Part shown: positions 1 through 5,418 of the stretch, piece after piece | Numbering within the stretch: position 1 is the first letter of the stretch | Layout of the letters: the number at the start of each line of letters is the position of its first letter | Origin: Prevotella sp. | GTDB taxonomy: Bacteria; Bacteroidota; Bacteroidia; Bacteroidales; Dysgonomonadaceae | NCBI GenBank assembly: GCA_031263965.1 | Contig: JAISES010000304.1 | Location: forward strand, 1 to 9,561 | Length of the DNA stretch: 9,561 nt | Reading direction: 5' to 3' | Notes under the pieces: generated by a model | Told to the model about the DNA's origin: nothing | Databases searched by the model: none | The model's input: the letters and a program-made list of their open reading frames with translations, nothing else | Translations under genes and position numbers: made by a program

Positions 1-463
1 TTTGTCATAATGTTCAGGTCAGTATCACTTGAAGAACTGAACCTTTCGAAGACAGTGCGAGATCAAACAAGACAAAGCCTCACTTAAGTATATGATATAT
101 AGGATTTGAAAAAAACTTCTTAGCAATTTTTTTATGCTCTTTTCAGCGTATTTTTCCCTTTTTGCTTTCAGGTTCGCAATGACGGGAGTGGCTGACAATC
201 AGGTTCCATAATAATATTTTTCGCTAAAATTTAGACAGTTTCTAAGCCGATTTACGTAAAAAGTCCACGAATTCACTTCGCAGACTTTCCAACTTTAACA
301 CAAACTTTACAAAACTACACAATAATAGAGTTAAATTAAAAACCTGATCAGGCTTAAATTTAAACTTAAATATACTCCTCATATATTCAGTGGACAAATA
401 TAATGTATGTAGGGATAATTGAAGTTACAGAAAACGACCCTGTTTTACAGAATTCGTACCATT
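1..463. other. Gene-poor AT-rich stretch at the left edge
   Basis: No convincing gene is visible. On the + strand, frame 1 is open from the window edge to a TAA at 85-87 (28 codons, containing SLEELNLSKTVRDQTRQSLT). This could be the 3' end of a gene starting outside the window, but 28 open codons are also expected by chance. A degraded copy of the palindromic repeat of 1471-1669 lies at 161-195. A perfect 10-bp palindrome, CCTGATCAGG, sits at 343-352 and is flanked by TTAAATT (331-337) and its complement AATTTAA (357-363), so this stretch could fold. A weak CTGT/ACAG hairpin at 440-450 lies just past the stop of the leftward regulator gene, but it has no clear T-tract. The rest is low-complexity A/T-rich sequence. 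Confidence 0.5.
161..195 (+). repeat. Degraded copy of the palindromic repeat
   Basis: The segment reads TTGCTT, a short divergent middle, then TTCGCAATGACGGG and GTGGCTGAC. It parallels 1630-1669, where TTGCTTC is followed by CTCGCAATGACGGG and GTAACTGAC in the same order. The CGCAATGACGGG core is identical, and the trailing GT..CTGAC is also shared, so homology extends beyond the core. The left end (CCGGA) is missing, so this is a partial copy. Confidence 0.6.
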
Positions 464-1330
464 TTAAAATTTACTATTCGGCAATGATTTATTTTGACGG
501 ATTTTACCAGGGGTGAGGCCAAAATTGGATTTACAAAAGTCATTAAAATGAGCAGGCGATGAAAATCCATAATCATCACTGATTTCTTTAAATGATTTTT
601 GAGTACTGTTTATTTCGTGGAAAACAGATTTTAAGCGTTCTTCTTTCATCCAATGGTATGCGGAAACTCCAAATACTTTTTTGAAACGTTTTTGGAAACC
701 AGACAAGCTATAATGTAATGTATCAGCCAACTCATGGACTGTTTTGGCCTTATAACGATTCTTCATAACCTGATCTGAAAAAGAAATATCACGACTTAAC
801 AATAAGTAAAAGAAGCCTAATAATTCTTCTTTTGTGTAATATGCTCTCAACATAAAAAAGAACTCTTTAACTTTCAAATCCAGATAAAAGACACATTTCA
901 ATCCGTCGCCAACACATTCGTCCCAAAAAGAAAGGAACAAACTCAACCTTTCTTTTATATCCAGGTAATATAATTCGGGAATAAAACTGCCGTCTCTTTC
1001 ATTTAACAGCATATCAAGAGAGTAGCAATCGCAAAGCTGCTTTGTTTCTAACAAACGTATAACAATCAGCCCTGTCTCTTCTTCTGCACGGCCCAGCAAC
1101 TGACTACCGGCAGGGAGCACCATCATCCGGCCTTTTGAAATTGTTCGGTTAAGGTATTCGCCAAAAGAGAAGCACAGACTACCTTCGAGAATAAATATAA
1201 TAAGATTATCCTCCGAAAACACCTTCCAAGACTGCCCTTTTTTCAATTTCAATTTATCAAAAACAGGCCTGCTCCCTTTTTCGTAATTAAAACAGGATAA
1301 ATGTTCGTGAGGATATAAAAGTTCTACCAT
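464..1330 (-). CDS. AraC-family transcriptional regulator
   Basis: A 288-residue regulator with a two-part layout. The N-terminal half (about residues 20-100) is rich in beta strands and short turns, as expected for a cupin-like sensing domain. The C-terminal part (about 195-280) is an AraC-type DNA-binding domain with two helix-turn-helix units: TVHELADTLHYSLSGFQKRF (197-216), then SFKEISDDYGFSSPAHFNDF (246-265), ending in the typical FGLTPGKIRQ. Length fits the family. Proteins of this kind bind a small ligand or sense a state through the N-domain and activate nearby promoters; the ligand cannot be read here. The start is ATG at 1330, preceded by a TAnnTTTG promoter. The gene is monocistronic and faces away from the Hint-like gene, so control of the rightward genes is possible but not shown. 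The family call is secure; the targets are unknown. Confidence 0.93.
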   Translation of the reverse strand: MVELLYPHEHLSCFNYEKGSRPVFDKLKLKKGQSWKVFSEDNLIIFILEGSLCFSFGEYLNRTISKGRMMVLPAGSQLLGRAEEETGLIVIRLLETKQLCDCYSLDMLLNERDGSFIPELYYLDIKERLSLFLSFWDECVGDGLKCVFYLDLKVKEFFFMLRAYYTKEELLGFFYLLLSRDISFSDQVMKNRYKAKTVHELADTLHYSLSGFQKRFKKVFGVSAYHWMKEERLKSVFHEINSTQKSFKEISDDYGFSSPAHFNDFCKSNFGLTPGKIRQNKSLPNSKF

Positions 1331-1368
1331 TGTGTTTTGCCGCTAAGCTATTGCTTATCTATATAATA

Positions 1369-1400
1369 CAAAATTATATAAAATATATTTAATATACAAT
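1369..1400 (-). promoter_or_regulatory. Bacteroidota-type promoter for the AraC-family gene
   Basis: Read on the minus strand, TAATTTTG (1369-1376) matches the -7 consensus TAnnTTTG at every fixed position. ATTG (1397-1400) lies 20 bp upstream and matches three of the four bases of the -33 TTTG box. Transcription would begin near 1362-1364, giving a leader of about 33 nt before the ATG at 1330. Confidence 0.55.
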
Positions 1401-1470
1401 TGACACCCTTCAAATTTTACAAGTCAATATATGATTTGTTTTTAGGGTAGATGCATAAAAATTCATTTTT

Positions 1471-1669
1471 TTCCGGATTGCTTCACCGCAAGCGGTTCGC
1501 ATTCGATGAAGAGAGGAAAGACGCCTCGTAACCCGTCATTACGAGGCGTGCAACGATGAAACAATCCGGAAATTGGCCGGTTAGCGGTAGGGGTAGTCCT
1601 TTGTGACTGCCCGAAAAAATACAACCGGATTGCTTCGGGTAAACCCTCGCAATGACGGGTGTAACTGAC
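1471..1669. repeat. Cluster of palindromic repeat units (REP/MITE-like)
   Basis: Three related units lie in alternating orientation. Unit 1 starts with CCGGATTGCTTC (1473-1484) and carries a small ACCGC/GCGGT hairpin (1485-1496). Unit 2 is inverted (1532-1569, from CCCGTCATTACGAGG to GAAACAATCCGG). Unit 3 (1625-1659) runs from CCGGATTGCTTC to CTCGCAATGACGGG. Units 1 and 2 form an outer inverted repeat (1471-1484 with 1558-1571, 13 of 14 positions). It encloses a perfect 11-bp stem (1521-1531 with 1539-1549, 7-nt loop). An 8-bp stem with one G-T pair (1591-1598 with 1605-1612) lies between units 2 and 3. The ATTGCTTC...GCAATGACGGG pattern resembles a dispersed repeat type I know from many bacterial genomes. 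No transposase is encoded. It is GC-richer than the flanking DNA. Confidence 0.75.
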
Positions 1670-1758
1670 TCTATAAACACGTCATTAATTTTTTAGTAAG
1701 CACTTAATTGTCATTTCAATGTTTTATTTTCATACATTTACCTTAATTTGTCTTTAAG

Positions 1759-1792
1759 TTTGAACCCCATATTCAAAATATTTTTATCTTTG
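1759..1792 (+). promoter_or_regulatory. Bacteroidota-type promoter for the Hint-like gene
   Basis: TATCTTTG (1785-1792) is a perfect TAnnTTTG -7 element. A perfect TTTG -33 box (1759-1762) lies 22 bp upstream, one or two bases wider than usual. Transcription would begin near 1797-1800, about 20 nt before the ATG at 1820. It lies inside the longer open frame that begins at 1748, which argues against that upstream start. Confidence 0.7.
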
Positions 1793-1819
1793 CATAAACT
1801 CTACATAAAAGCATTCATT

Positions 1820-2344
1820 ATGAAAAAAAACGTTCTGTTACTCATATTAGCATGCCTTTTTGCCTTTAGCTCAGGCATCAAAGCTCAAAGCAGAATTGCT
1901 ATCGGCACATGGGTCATCATGGCAGATGACACAAGGAAAAGTGTTGATAAGATTGCGGTAGGTGATGTTGTTCTATCATATGATTACACAAAGAAAGTAT
2001 ACGAAAAGAAAAAAGTAACATCTATCGATAAAATCATGTACAGCCGTATGGTACGATTGGTTCTCGAAAATAAGCGGCAAATATTGACTTCTTCCGACCT
2101 GCCGTTCTGGGGTGAAGAAGGATGGGTATCTACCAGTCCCGAATTATCCGCAGAAAACCCTCTATATAAAGATATAAAAGAAGCTAAAGCAGGATATTAC
2201 CTGTACTATTACGATGTATTAAGCACCTCTTCCGACCGGATTGCCTTTGTCGAAGGAATAATGGAACCAATGATGGCTTATGCTATACAAATTGAGGGAG
2301 GAGGAGCCATTATAGCAAATAGCTTTATCGTAGGAACAAACTAA
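1820..2344 (+). CDS. Secreted Hint/intein-like domain protein, catalytically degenerate
   Basis: A 174-residue exported protein. Residues 1-22 form a Sec signal peptide (KK, hydrophobic VLLLILACLFAF, likely cleavage near KA|Q at 22-23). The rest resembles one Hint fold. GTWVIMADDTRKSVDKIAVGD (29-49) followed by VVLSYD matches the N-terminal block GTxVxxxDGxxkxIexIxvGDxVLSYD. TSSDLPFWGEEGWVS (90-104) matches the block usually reading DHPFW..GWV, and IIANSFIVGTN (164-174) matches the C-terminal AN.FxVHN end. The residues used for self-splicing or cleavage are absent: no Cys in the mature protein, Leu where the DHP His is expected, and GTN instead of HN at the C-terminus. It is probably a non-processing structural or binding version. 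I prefer the start at 1820 because the promoter lies at 1759-1792 and the signal peptide begins there. A frame extension back to 1748 is unlikely. The exact role is unknown. Confidence 0.75.
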   Translation: MKKNVLLLILACLFAFSSGIKAQSRIAIGTWVIMADDTRKSVDKIAVGDVVLSYDYTKKVYEKKKVTSIDKIMYSRMVRLVLENKRQILTSSDLPFWGEEGWVSTSPELSAENPLYKDIKEAKAGYYLYYYDVLSTSSDRIAFVEGIMEPMMAYAIQIEGGGAIIANSFIVGTN

Positions 2345-2404
2345 GAAGTTGTTTCTAAGTAACGAGGCTTAGCCAAAAAGTCAGAACAAGAAAAGTTATA
2401 TCGG

Positions 2405-2458
2405 GAGACGTTAGCCATCGTATTTACTAAAATTGATGGCTAAATGTTTCTCTTTTTT
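2405..2458 (+). terminator. Intrinsic terminator after the Hint-like gene
   Basis: TTAGCCATC (2411-2419) pairs perfectly with GATGGCTAA (2435-2443). Within the 15-nt loop, ATTT (2422-2425) can also pair with AAAT (2430-2433). GAGA and TCTC on the outside may extend the base. The stem is followed by a T-rich run ending TCTTTTTT (2451-2458). It lies about 65 nt past the stop at 2344 and separates this gene from the downstream lipoprotein gene. Confidence 0.75.
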
Positions 2459-2522
2459 ATATTTACATCAAACGAAGCAAAAAATATATAAATTTGAACA
2501 CCGGCAATTAAACCATCTATTA

Positions 2523-2530
2523 TATATTTG
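2523..2530 (+). promoter_or_regulatory. Candidate -7 element for the lipoprotein gene
   Basis: TATATTTG is a perfect TAnnTTTG match, 37 nt upstream of the ATG at 2568. The nearest TTTG (2493-2496) is 26 bp away, wider than the usual 19-22, so only the -7 half is well supported. An independent promoter is expected because a terminator lies just upstream. Confidence 0.5.
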
Positions 2531-2567
2531 TTCTAATAGTTAAAGCTAAAAATCAAAAACAAGAACG

Positions 2568-3161
2568 ATGAAAAAACTTACATTGATTATATTCTCTATA
2601 ATGCTCATCCTTACCGGTTGCGGAACATTACAAATGGCTGATGTAACAAGACTATCGTCCGGAATGACGCAACCCGAAGTGAATCGCATTCTCGGCAACC
2701 CTGTACGTATACTATCATCATCGTATACTCAGGATGGAGAACTGGATGTATATGAATATATAACATACCGGAATGAATCTTATGCGGTGGAGTTTCTCAA
2801 TGGATGGCTTAACAGATACGATTTCATGTATGAAAACACACCGCCTGCCACTATAGCCCCCAACCCTGCACCGGTATATCCTGTGCGTCCGACATCTCCT
2901 GTAAAGCCGCAACCTACAAAGCCGGCATCTCCCGTAAGGCCACAGCAGGAAAAGCCGGCAACACGCCCTACAGAAACCAACAAGCCTGCGGCGACAAGGC
3001 CAACCACTCCACCTTCGGGCACAACTACGACAGGCAGACCGGCTACACGTCCTTCGGGTACAACCTCAACCGGAAGACCAGCTACAAAAACGGCTACTAC
3101 AGAATCGTCAACGACAAAAACCAATTCGGAAGAAAAGAAGACCAACGAACCAAGCAAATAA
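2568..3161 (+). CDS. BamE/SmpA-like lipoprotein with a Pro/Thr-rich basic tail
   Basis: A 197-residue predicted lipoprotein. The signal peptide ends in the lipobox LTGC, making Cys18 the lipidated N-terminus. Residues 27-85 resemble the BamE/SmpA/OmlA fold: LSSGMTQPEVNRILGNPVRI (29-48) fits the GMT..eV..iLG.P signature, followed by strands around VYEYITYRN and YAVEFLNGWL. From residue 91 to the end the protein is low complexity, rich in Pro, Thr, Lys and Arg, with no Asp, Cys, Phe or Trp and about ten net positive charges. Its core repeats PSGTTxTGRPAT twice. Such a tail could span the periplasm or bind an acidic polymer; this is inference. It contains no D-S/T motif, so general Bacteroides-type O-glycosylation is not predicted there. 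The small globular part alone does not show that it belongs to the Bam complex. It converges on the hydrolase gene with 40 bp between the stops. Confidence 0.85.
   Translation: MKKLTLIIFSIMLILTGCGTLQMADVTRLSSGMTQPEVNRILGNPVRILSSSYTQDGELDVYEYITYRNESYAVEFLNGWLNRYDFMYENTPPATIAPNPAPVYPVRPTSPVKPQPTKPASPVRPQQEKPATRPTETNKPAATRPTTPPSGTTTTGRPATRPSGTTSTGRPATKTATTESSTTKTNSEEKKTNEPSK
3012..3089 (+). repeat. Two tandem 39-bp units in the lipoprotein tail
   Basis: Codons 149-161 and 162-174 encode PSGTTTTGRPATR and PSGTTSTGRPATK. The DNA of the two units matches at 29 of 39 positions, and most of the differences are at third codon positions. The repeat is therefore old or kept by selection on the protein, not a fresh slippage product. 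Looser PVRP/PVKP/KPA repeats precede it (about 2880-3000). Confidence 0.8.
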
Positions 3162-3201
3162 CTATTGCTTAGAAACTGTTTGAATTTTATTGTATCCGGA
3201 T

Positions 3202-3921
3202 TTATTCCTGAAAAATCAAATAGCTTTCGCCTGTATGTTTCCAACAAATGCATTTGCAGCCTTTACTCAAAGCATATCCGGCAAAAGCCGCAGCCTTCCC
3301 GTAAGCCTCATCAAAATGCATAGGAGCTAAAATATCTGTTTGTATTGCATCTACAAATTGTTCCGCACCTTTCATATAATCTTTACCCAAACGCGGATCT
3401 ATCGGGAACATCGCCAAATCGAGATGCTTAACATTTGCTGCTAATGAGCCCAGCTCTTCCTGATAAAAATCTTCAGCCTCTTTTATTTCATCTTCGGTAG
3501 ATTCTTCATTCCAATGCCAGTTGTTCAGATCTCCCGCATGAAATATAACTTTGCCTTCAGCCTTTATAAGAAAAGACACACCCAGATCCGTAGATCCATA
3601 AGCTTGAATAAACAAGGTTTCATCTTGGTAAAAATCGGACTTATCCAGATAAATAGCATCGCTGTCTTTTGCTTTTTTATTACGAAGGATATCCTTTGAA
3701 AAAATGTATATAATATCCGGATATTCCTTTTTCCATCCCAGGATTTCTTTATTGAAATGATCGTGATGTGAATGGGTAGAGAGAACATACAACTGTCCCT
3801 TTTTTTTCAAAATATTATTTCTTACTACTTTATTATGTGAGTCTTTATAATAATCAATTATTATAGTAAAGCCCTCGGCCTCTATAGCATAACCACTATG
3901 ATATATATATGTCAATTTCAT
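3202..3921 (-). CDS. UlaG-like metallo-beta-lactamase-fold hydrolase
   Basis: A 239-residue cytoplasmic protein (no signal peptide) of the metallo-beta-lactamase superfamily, closest in style to the UlaG-like/Lactamase_B_3 branch. The opening MKLTYIYHSGYAIE, with a following strand IIIDYY, is typical of that branch. The metal-binding block STHSHHDHF gives His50, His52, Asp54 and His55. VIFHAGD supplies His128 and Asp131, and APMHFDE supplies His202. All the usual ligands are present, so an active two-metal hydrolase is expected; the substrate cannot be named. I chose ATG at 3921 because the product then starts MKLTY, as I recall for relatives, and because the ATG nine bases upstream (3930) would leave only about 7-9 nt of leader after the promoter. 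The 3930 start (242 residues) remains possible. The gene is monocistronic. Confidence 0.88.
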   Translation of the reverse strand: MKLTYIYHSGYAIEAEGFTIIIDYYKDSHNKVVRNNILKKKGQLYVLSTHSHHDHFNKEILGWKKEYPDIIYIFSKDILRNKKAKDSDAIYLDKSDFYQDETLFIQAYGSTDLGVSFLIKAEGKVIFHAGDLNNWHWNEESTEDEIKEAEDFYQEELGSLAANVKHLDLAMFPIDPRLGKDYMKGAEQFVDAIQTDILAPMHFDEAYGKAAAFAGYALSKGCKCICWKHTGESYLIFQE

Positions 3922-3943
3922 CTCTCTCATTATTTTTAATATT

Positions 3944-3974
3944 CAAATATAGGGAATAAGTACGTAGCAAGAAA
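3944..3974 (-). promoter_or_regulatory. Bacteroidota-type promoter for the hydrolase gene
   Basis: On the minus strand TATATTTG (3944-3951) is a perfect TAnnTTTG -7 element. The best -33 candidate is TTTC (3971-3974), 19 bp upstream and three of four bases correct. Transcription should begin near 3937-3939, giving about 17 nt before the ATG at 3921 but fewer than 10 before the alternative at 3930. Confidence 0.55.
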
Positions 3975-4000
3975 CACTGACGACACTTCTTTTGTTGGTA

Positions 4001-4043
4001 ATAAGAAAGAATAAAGTGAAGTTTGGGCTCCTTCACTTTATTC
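4001..4043 (-). terminator. Perfect 13-bp hairpin, probable leftward terminator
   Basis: GAATAAAGTGAAG (4009-4021) pairs perfectly with CTTCACTTTATTC (4031-4043) around a 9-nt loop. Read leftward, the stem is followed by TTTCTTAT (4008-4001), a modest T-tract. Read rightward, it is followed by GGCTAG and no T-tract. A leftward terminator therefore fits best. It is nearly 300 bp past the end of mntP and about 60 bp upstream of the hydrolase promoter, so it may insulate that promoter or end a transcript from within 4044-4276. Confidence 0.55.
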
Positions 4044-4276
4044 GGCTAGTATAACAGTTGTTGTTGAAGGGGTACATTATCTATGATGATTGATGAGGCC
4101 GAAAAGCTGCATGAAAACATTATTTTTTTTGAAAAAATATATAAAGTTCTTATTTTCAGTCTATTTTGTAATACACTTGTATCTAGGTAAATGTATTTAA
4201 TCCATCGTTGTGTTTCAGTTAGTTATATGGAGATATTACCTTTTAGTTAAAAACAGGAGAATGAAAAACGAAAAGT
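4044..4276. other. Gap with a possible 35-codon ORF and low-complexity sequence
   Basis: No known gene is recognised. On the + strand, ATG at 4083 opens 35 codons to TAA at 4188-4190, starting MMIDEAEKLHENIIFFEKI and ending in a hydrophobic VLIFSLFCNTLV stretch. A GAAGGGG purine run (4066-4072) lies 10 nt upstream of the ATG. No TAnnTTTG element precedes it, so it may be chance or a gene remnant. From about 4250 the sequence becomes low complexity (GAAAAACGAAAAGTAAAAAA), then GTAACGCGTAAC, a pattern I associate with simple intergenic repeats in this phylum. Confidence 0.3.
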
Positions 4277-4304
4277 AAAAAATCTTGTAACGCGTAACTC
4301 AAGA
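4277..4304 (-). terminator. Candidate intrinsic terminator of mntP
   Basis: Read leftward, TCTTG (4304-4300) pairs with CAAGA (4287-4283) across a 12-nt loop, followed at once by six T (4282-4277). It lies 20 nt past the stop of mntP, the right place for a terminator. The stem is only 5 bp and weak, so read-through to the stronger hairpin at 4009-4043 is plausible. Confidence 0.45.
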
Positions 4305-4323
4305 CTTGGCATTTGTAAACATG

Positions 4324-4890
4324 CTAAGCTTTCAGTATTGTGTGTTGAGCCAGAATGCTAAATCCGATAACGATGAGAATGATGCCGCCGATTATGTTTA
4401 TAGGATGATTGTAGCGTTGTCCGGTTTTGCATCCAAAAACAACACCCAGAGAGGATAACAAGAATGTTACAGTCCCTATTATGATGGCGGGAAGCATAAT
4501 ATTCTGATTTATCAACGACATGGAGAGTCCTATGGCTGTAGCGTCTATACTGGTGGCCACCCCCAGGCTAAACATGACTTTAAAATTCAGAGGATTGAAG
4601 GGAGAGCTGTTTTCTTCCCCTCTTATACTGCAAATAAGCACCCGTGTACCCAGAAAAAACAATATGGCAAAAGCCAGCCAGTGATCGTATTGATCTATAT
4701 ATTGGGCAAATGTGGAACCTATAAGCCATCCTGCGATAGTAAGGCACGATTGCATAAATGCAAGCATACCGGCTACTTTCAATACATTCGCGATTTTATG
4801 GTTTCCGATTATGGCTCCACTCGTAAGGGCGATAACCAGACTATCCATCGACAGTCCAAAGGCTAGAATTATTATCTGGACTATTTCCAT
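4324..4890 (-). CDS. MntP-type manganese efflux pump
   Basis: A 188-residue inner-membrane protein with about six hydrophobic segments, the usual length for MntP (formerly DUF204/YebN). Two internally repeated halves each carry the family signature with a conserved Asp in the membrane: FGLSMDSLVIAL (Asp16) and GVATSIDATAIGLS (Asp116). A short charged cytoplasmic loop, SIRGEENSS (88-96), lies between the halves. The family exports Mn2+ and protects against manganese overload. The ATG at 4890 overlaps the end of the nitroreductase gene by 10 bp, so translation is probably coupled and mntP is the last gene of the operon. No yybP-ykoY-type manganese riboswitch is visible, as the start lies inside the upstream coding sequence. 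Mn2+ is the family's usual substrate and is not proven here. Confidence 0.88.
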   Translation of the reverse strand: MEIVQIIILAFGLSMDSLVIALTSGAIIGNHKIANVLKVAGMLAFMQSCLTIAGWLIGSTFAQYIDQYDHWLAFAILFFLGTRVLICSIRGEENSSPFNPLNFKVMFSLGVATSIDATAIGLSMSLINQNIMLPAIIIGTVTFLLSSLGVVFGCKTGQRYNHPINIIGGIILIVIGFSILAQHTILKA

Positions 4891-5399
4891 TCGGTGATGT
4901 CTGCTAGCGGTTTCCTTATTTTTGAAGGGCTAATGCTTTTCTCTTCGTTTATGTAACCGATAGGAAATATGGCAACGGCTTCTATGTATGGCGGTAAGTC
5001 GAGCGCTTTATTCAGTACATCGGGGTTGAAATTGCAGATCCAGCATGTACCTAATCCTATTTCAGCAGCTGCAAGGCAGATATGTTCAGCCGCAATAGCT
5101 GCATCCACATCGCTGAAATCTTTTCCGTCGGTAGCCGTTCGTTTCCACGAAATGGACGTGTCCTTACATACTATAATGTGCACCGGCGCACTTTTAAACC
5201 ATTCTCTGTTATACGATCCTTCTACCTTTTGTTTTAAGACAGGGTCTGTTATTATATAAAATTTCCACGGTTGAAGGTTGCAGGCCGAAGGCGATAGTCT
5301 GGCACATTCAAGAATGTAGTCTATTTTTTCCCGTTCTACAACATCGGGAAGGTAAGCCCTTACTGAATAGCGGCTTTCGATAAGATTTTTTAGTTGCAT
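4881..5399 (-). CDS. Nitroreductase-family FMN oxidoreductase
   Basis: A 172-residue protein of the nitroreductase superfamily, in its compact form. The N-terminal RYSVRAY (10-16) and SPSACNLQPWKFYII (36-50) are the classic FMN-contacting blocks. AAEHICLAAAEIGLGTCWI (103-121) is the conserved helix and FMN-site segment, and a short C-terminal RKPLADITEW closes the domain. Such enzymes work as dimers in the cytoplasm and use NAD(P)H to reduce nitroaromatics, quinones or related compounds; the natural substrate is not predictable. The start at 5399 places the RYSVR block at the usual depth. The gene lies 50 bp past the glycosyltransferase, with a hairpin in the gap, and runs 10 bp into mntP. 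I see no Bacteroidota-type promoter directly upstream, so it probably depends on the operon transcript. Confidence 0.9.
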   Translation of the reverse strand: MQLKNLIESRYSVRAYLPDVVEREKIDYILECARLSPSACNLQPWKFYIITDPVLKQKVEGSYNREWFKSAPVHIIVCKDTSISWKRTATDGKDFSDVDAAIAAEHICLAAAEIGLGTCWICNFNPDVLNKALDLPPYIEAVAIFPIGYINEEKSISPSKIRKPLADITEWK

Positions 5400-5418
5400 T
5401 GGCGTTTCCGATTGTAAA

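Noticed and set aside
1..87. 3' end of a rightward gene at the left edge
   Set aside because: Twenty-eight open codons with no recognisable family and no clear terminator after the stop are not enough to call a gene.
1483..1680. 65-codon open frame on the minus strand
   Set aside because: It lies almost wholly inside the palindromic repeat cluster, so the open frame comes from the repeats.
1748..1819. 24-codon upstream extension of the Hint-like gene
   Set aside because: The extension contains both promoter boxes, and the signal peptide begins exactly at the ATG at 1820.
1820..1855. Lipobox reading (ILAC, Cys12) in the Hint-like protein
   Set aside because: Cys12 falls in the middle of the hydrophobic core, which continues LFAF, so the stretch before it is too short. 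Ordinary signal-peptidase cleavage near KA|Q fits better.
2780..3253. 157-codon open frame on the minus strand opposite the lipoprotein tail
   Set aside because: It is the reverse complement of a Pro/Thr-rich repeat region and gives a Val/Gly-rich low-complexity product that runs into the hydrolase gene in another frame. No domain is recognisable.
4090..4120. Hammerhead-ribozyme-like string (TTGATGAGGCCGAAAA followed by ATGAAAAC)
   Set aside because: It echoes the CUGAUGA...GAAA core, but the essential cytosine is T, stem II does not pair cleanly, and no stems I or III flank it.
4261..4278. Five-codon reading frame MKNEK after CAGGAG
   Set aside because: It is too short, lies in low-complexity A-rich sequence and overlaps the candidate mntP terminator.
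4880..5000. Manganese riboswitch (yybP-ykoY type) upstream of mntP
   Set aside because: The region upstream of mntP is coding sequence of the nitroreductase, leaving no leader for such an RNA.
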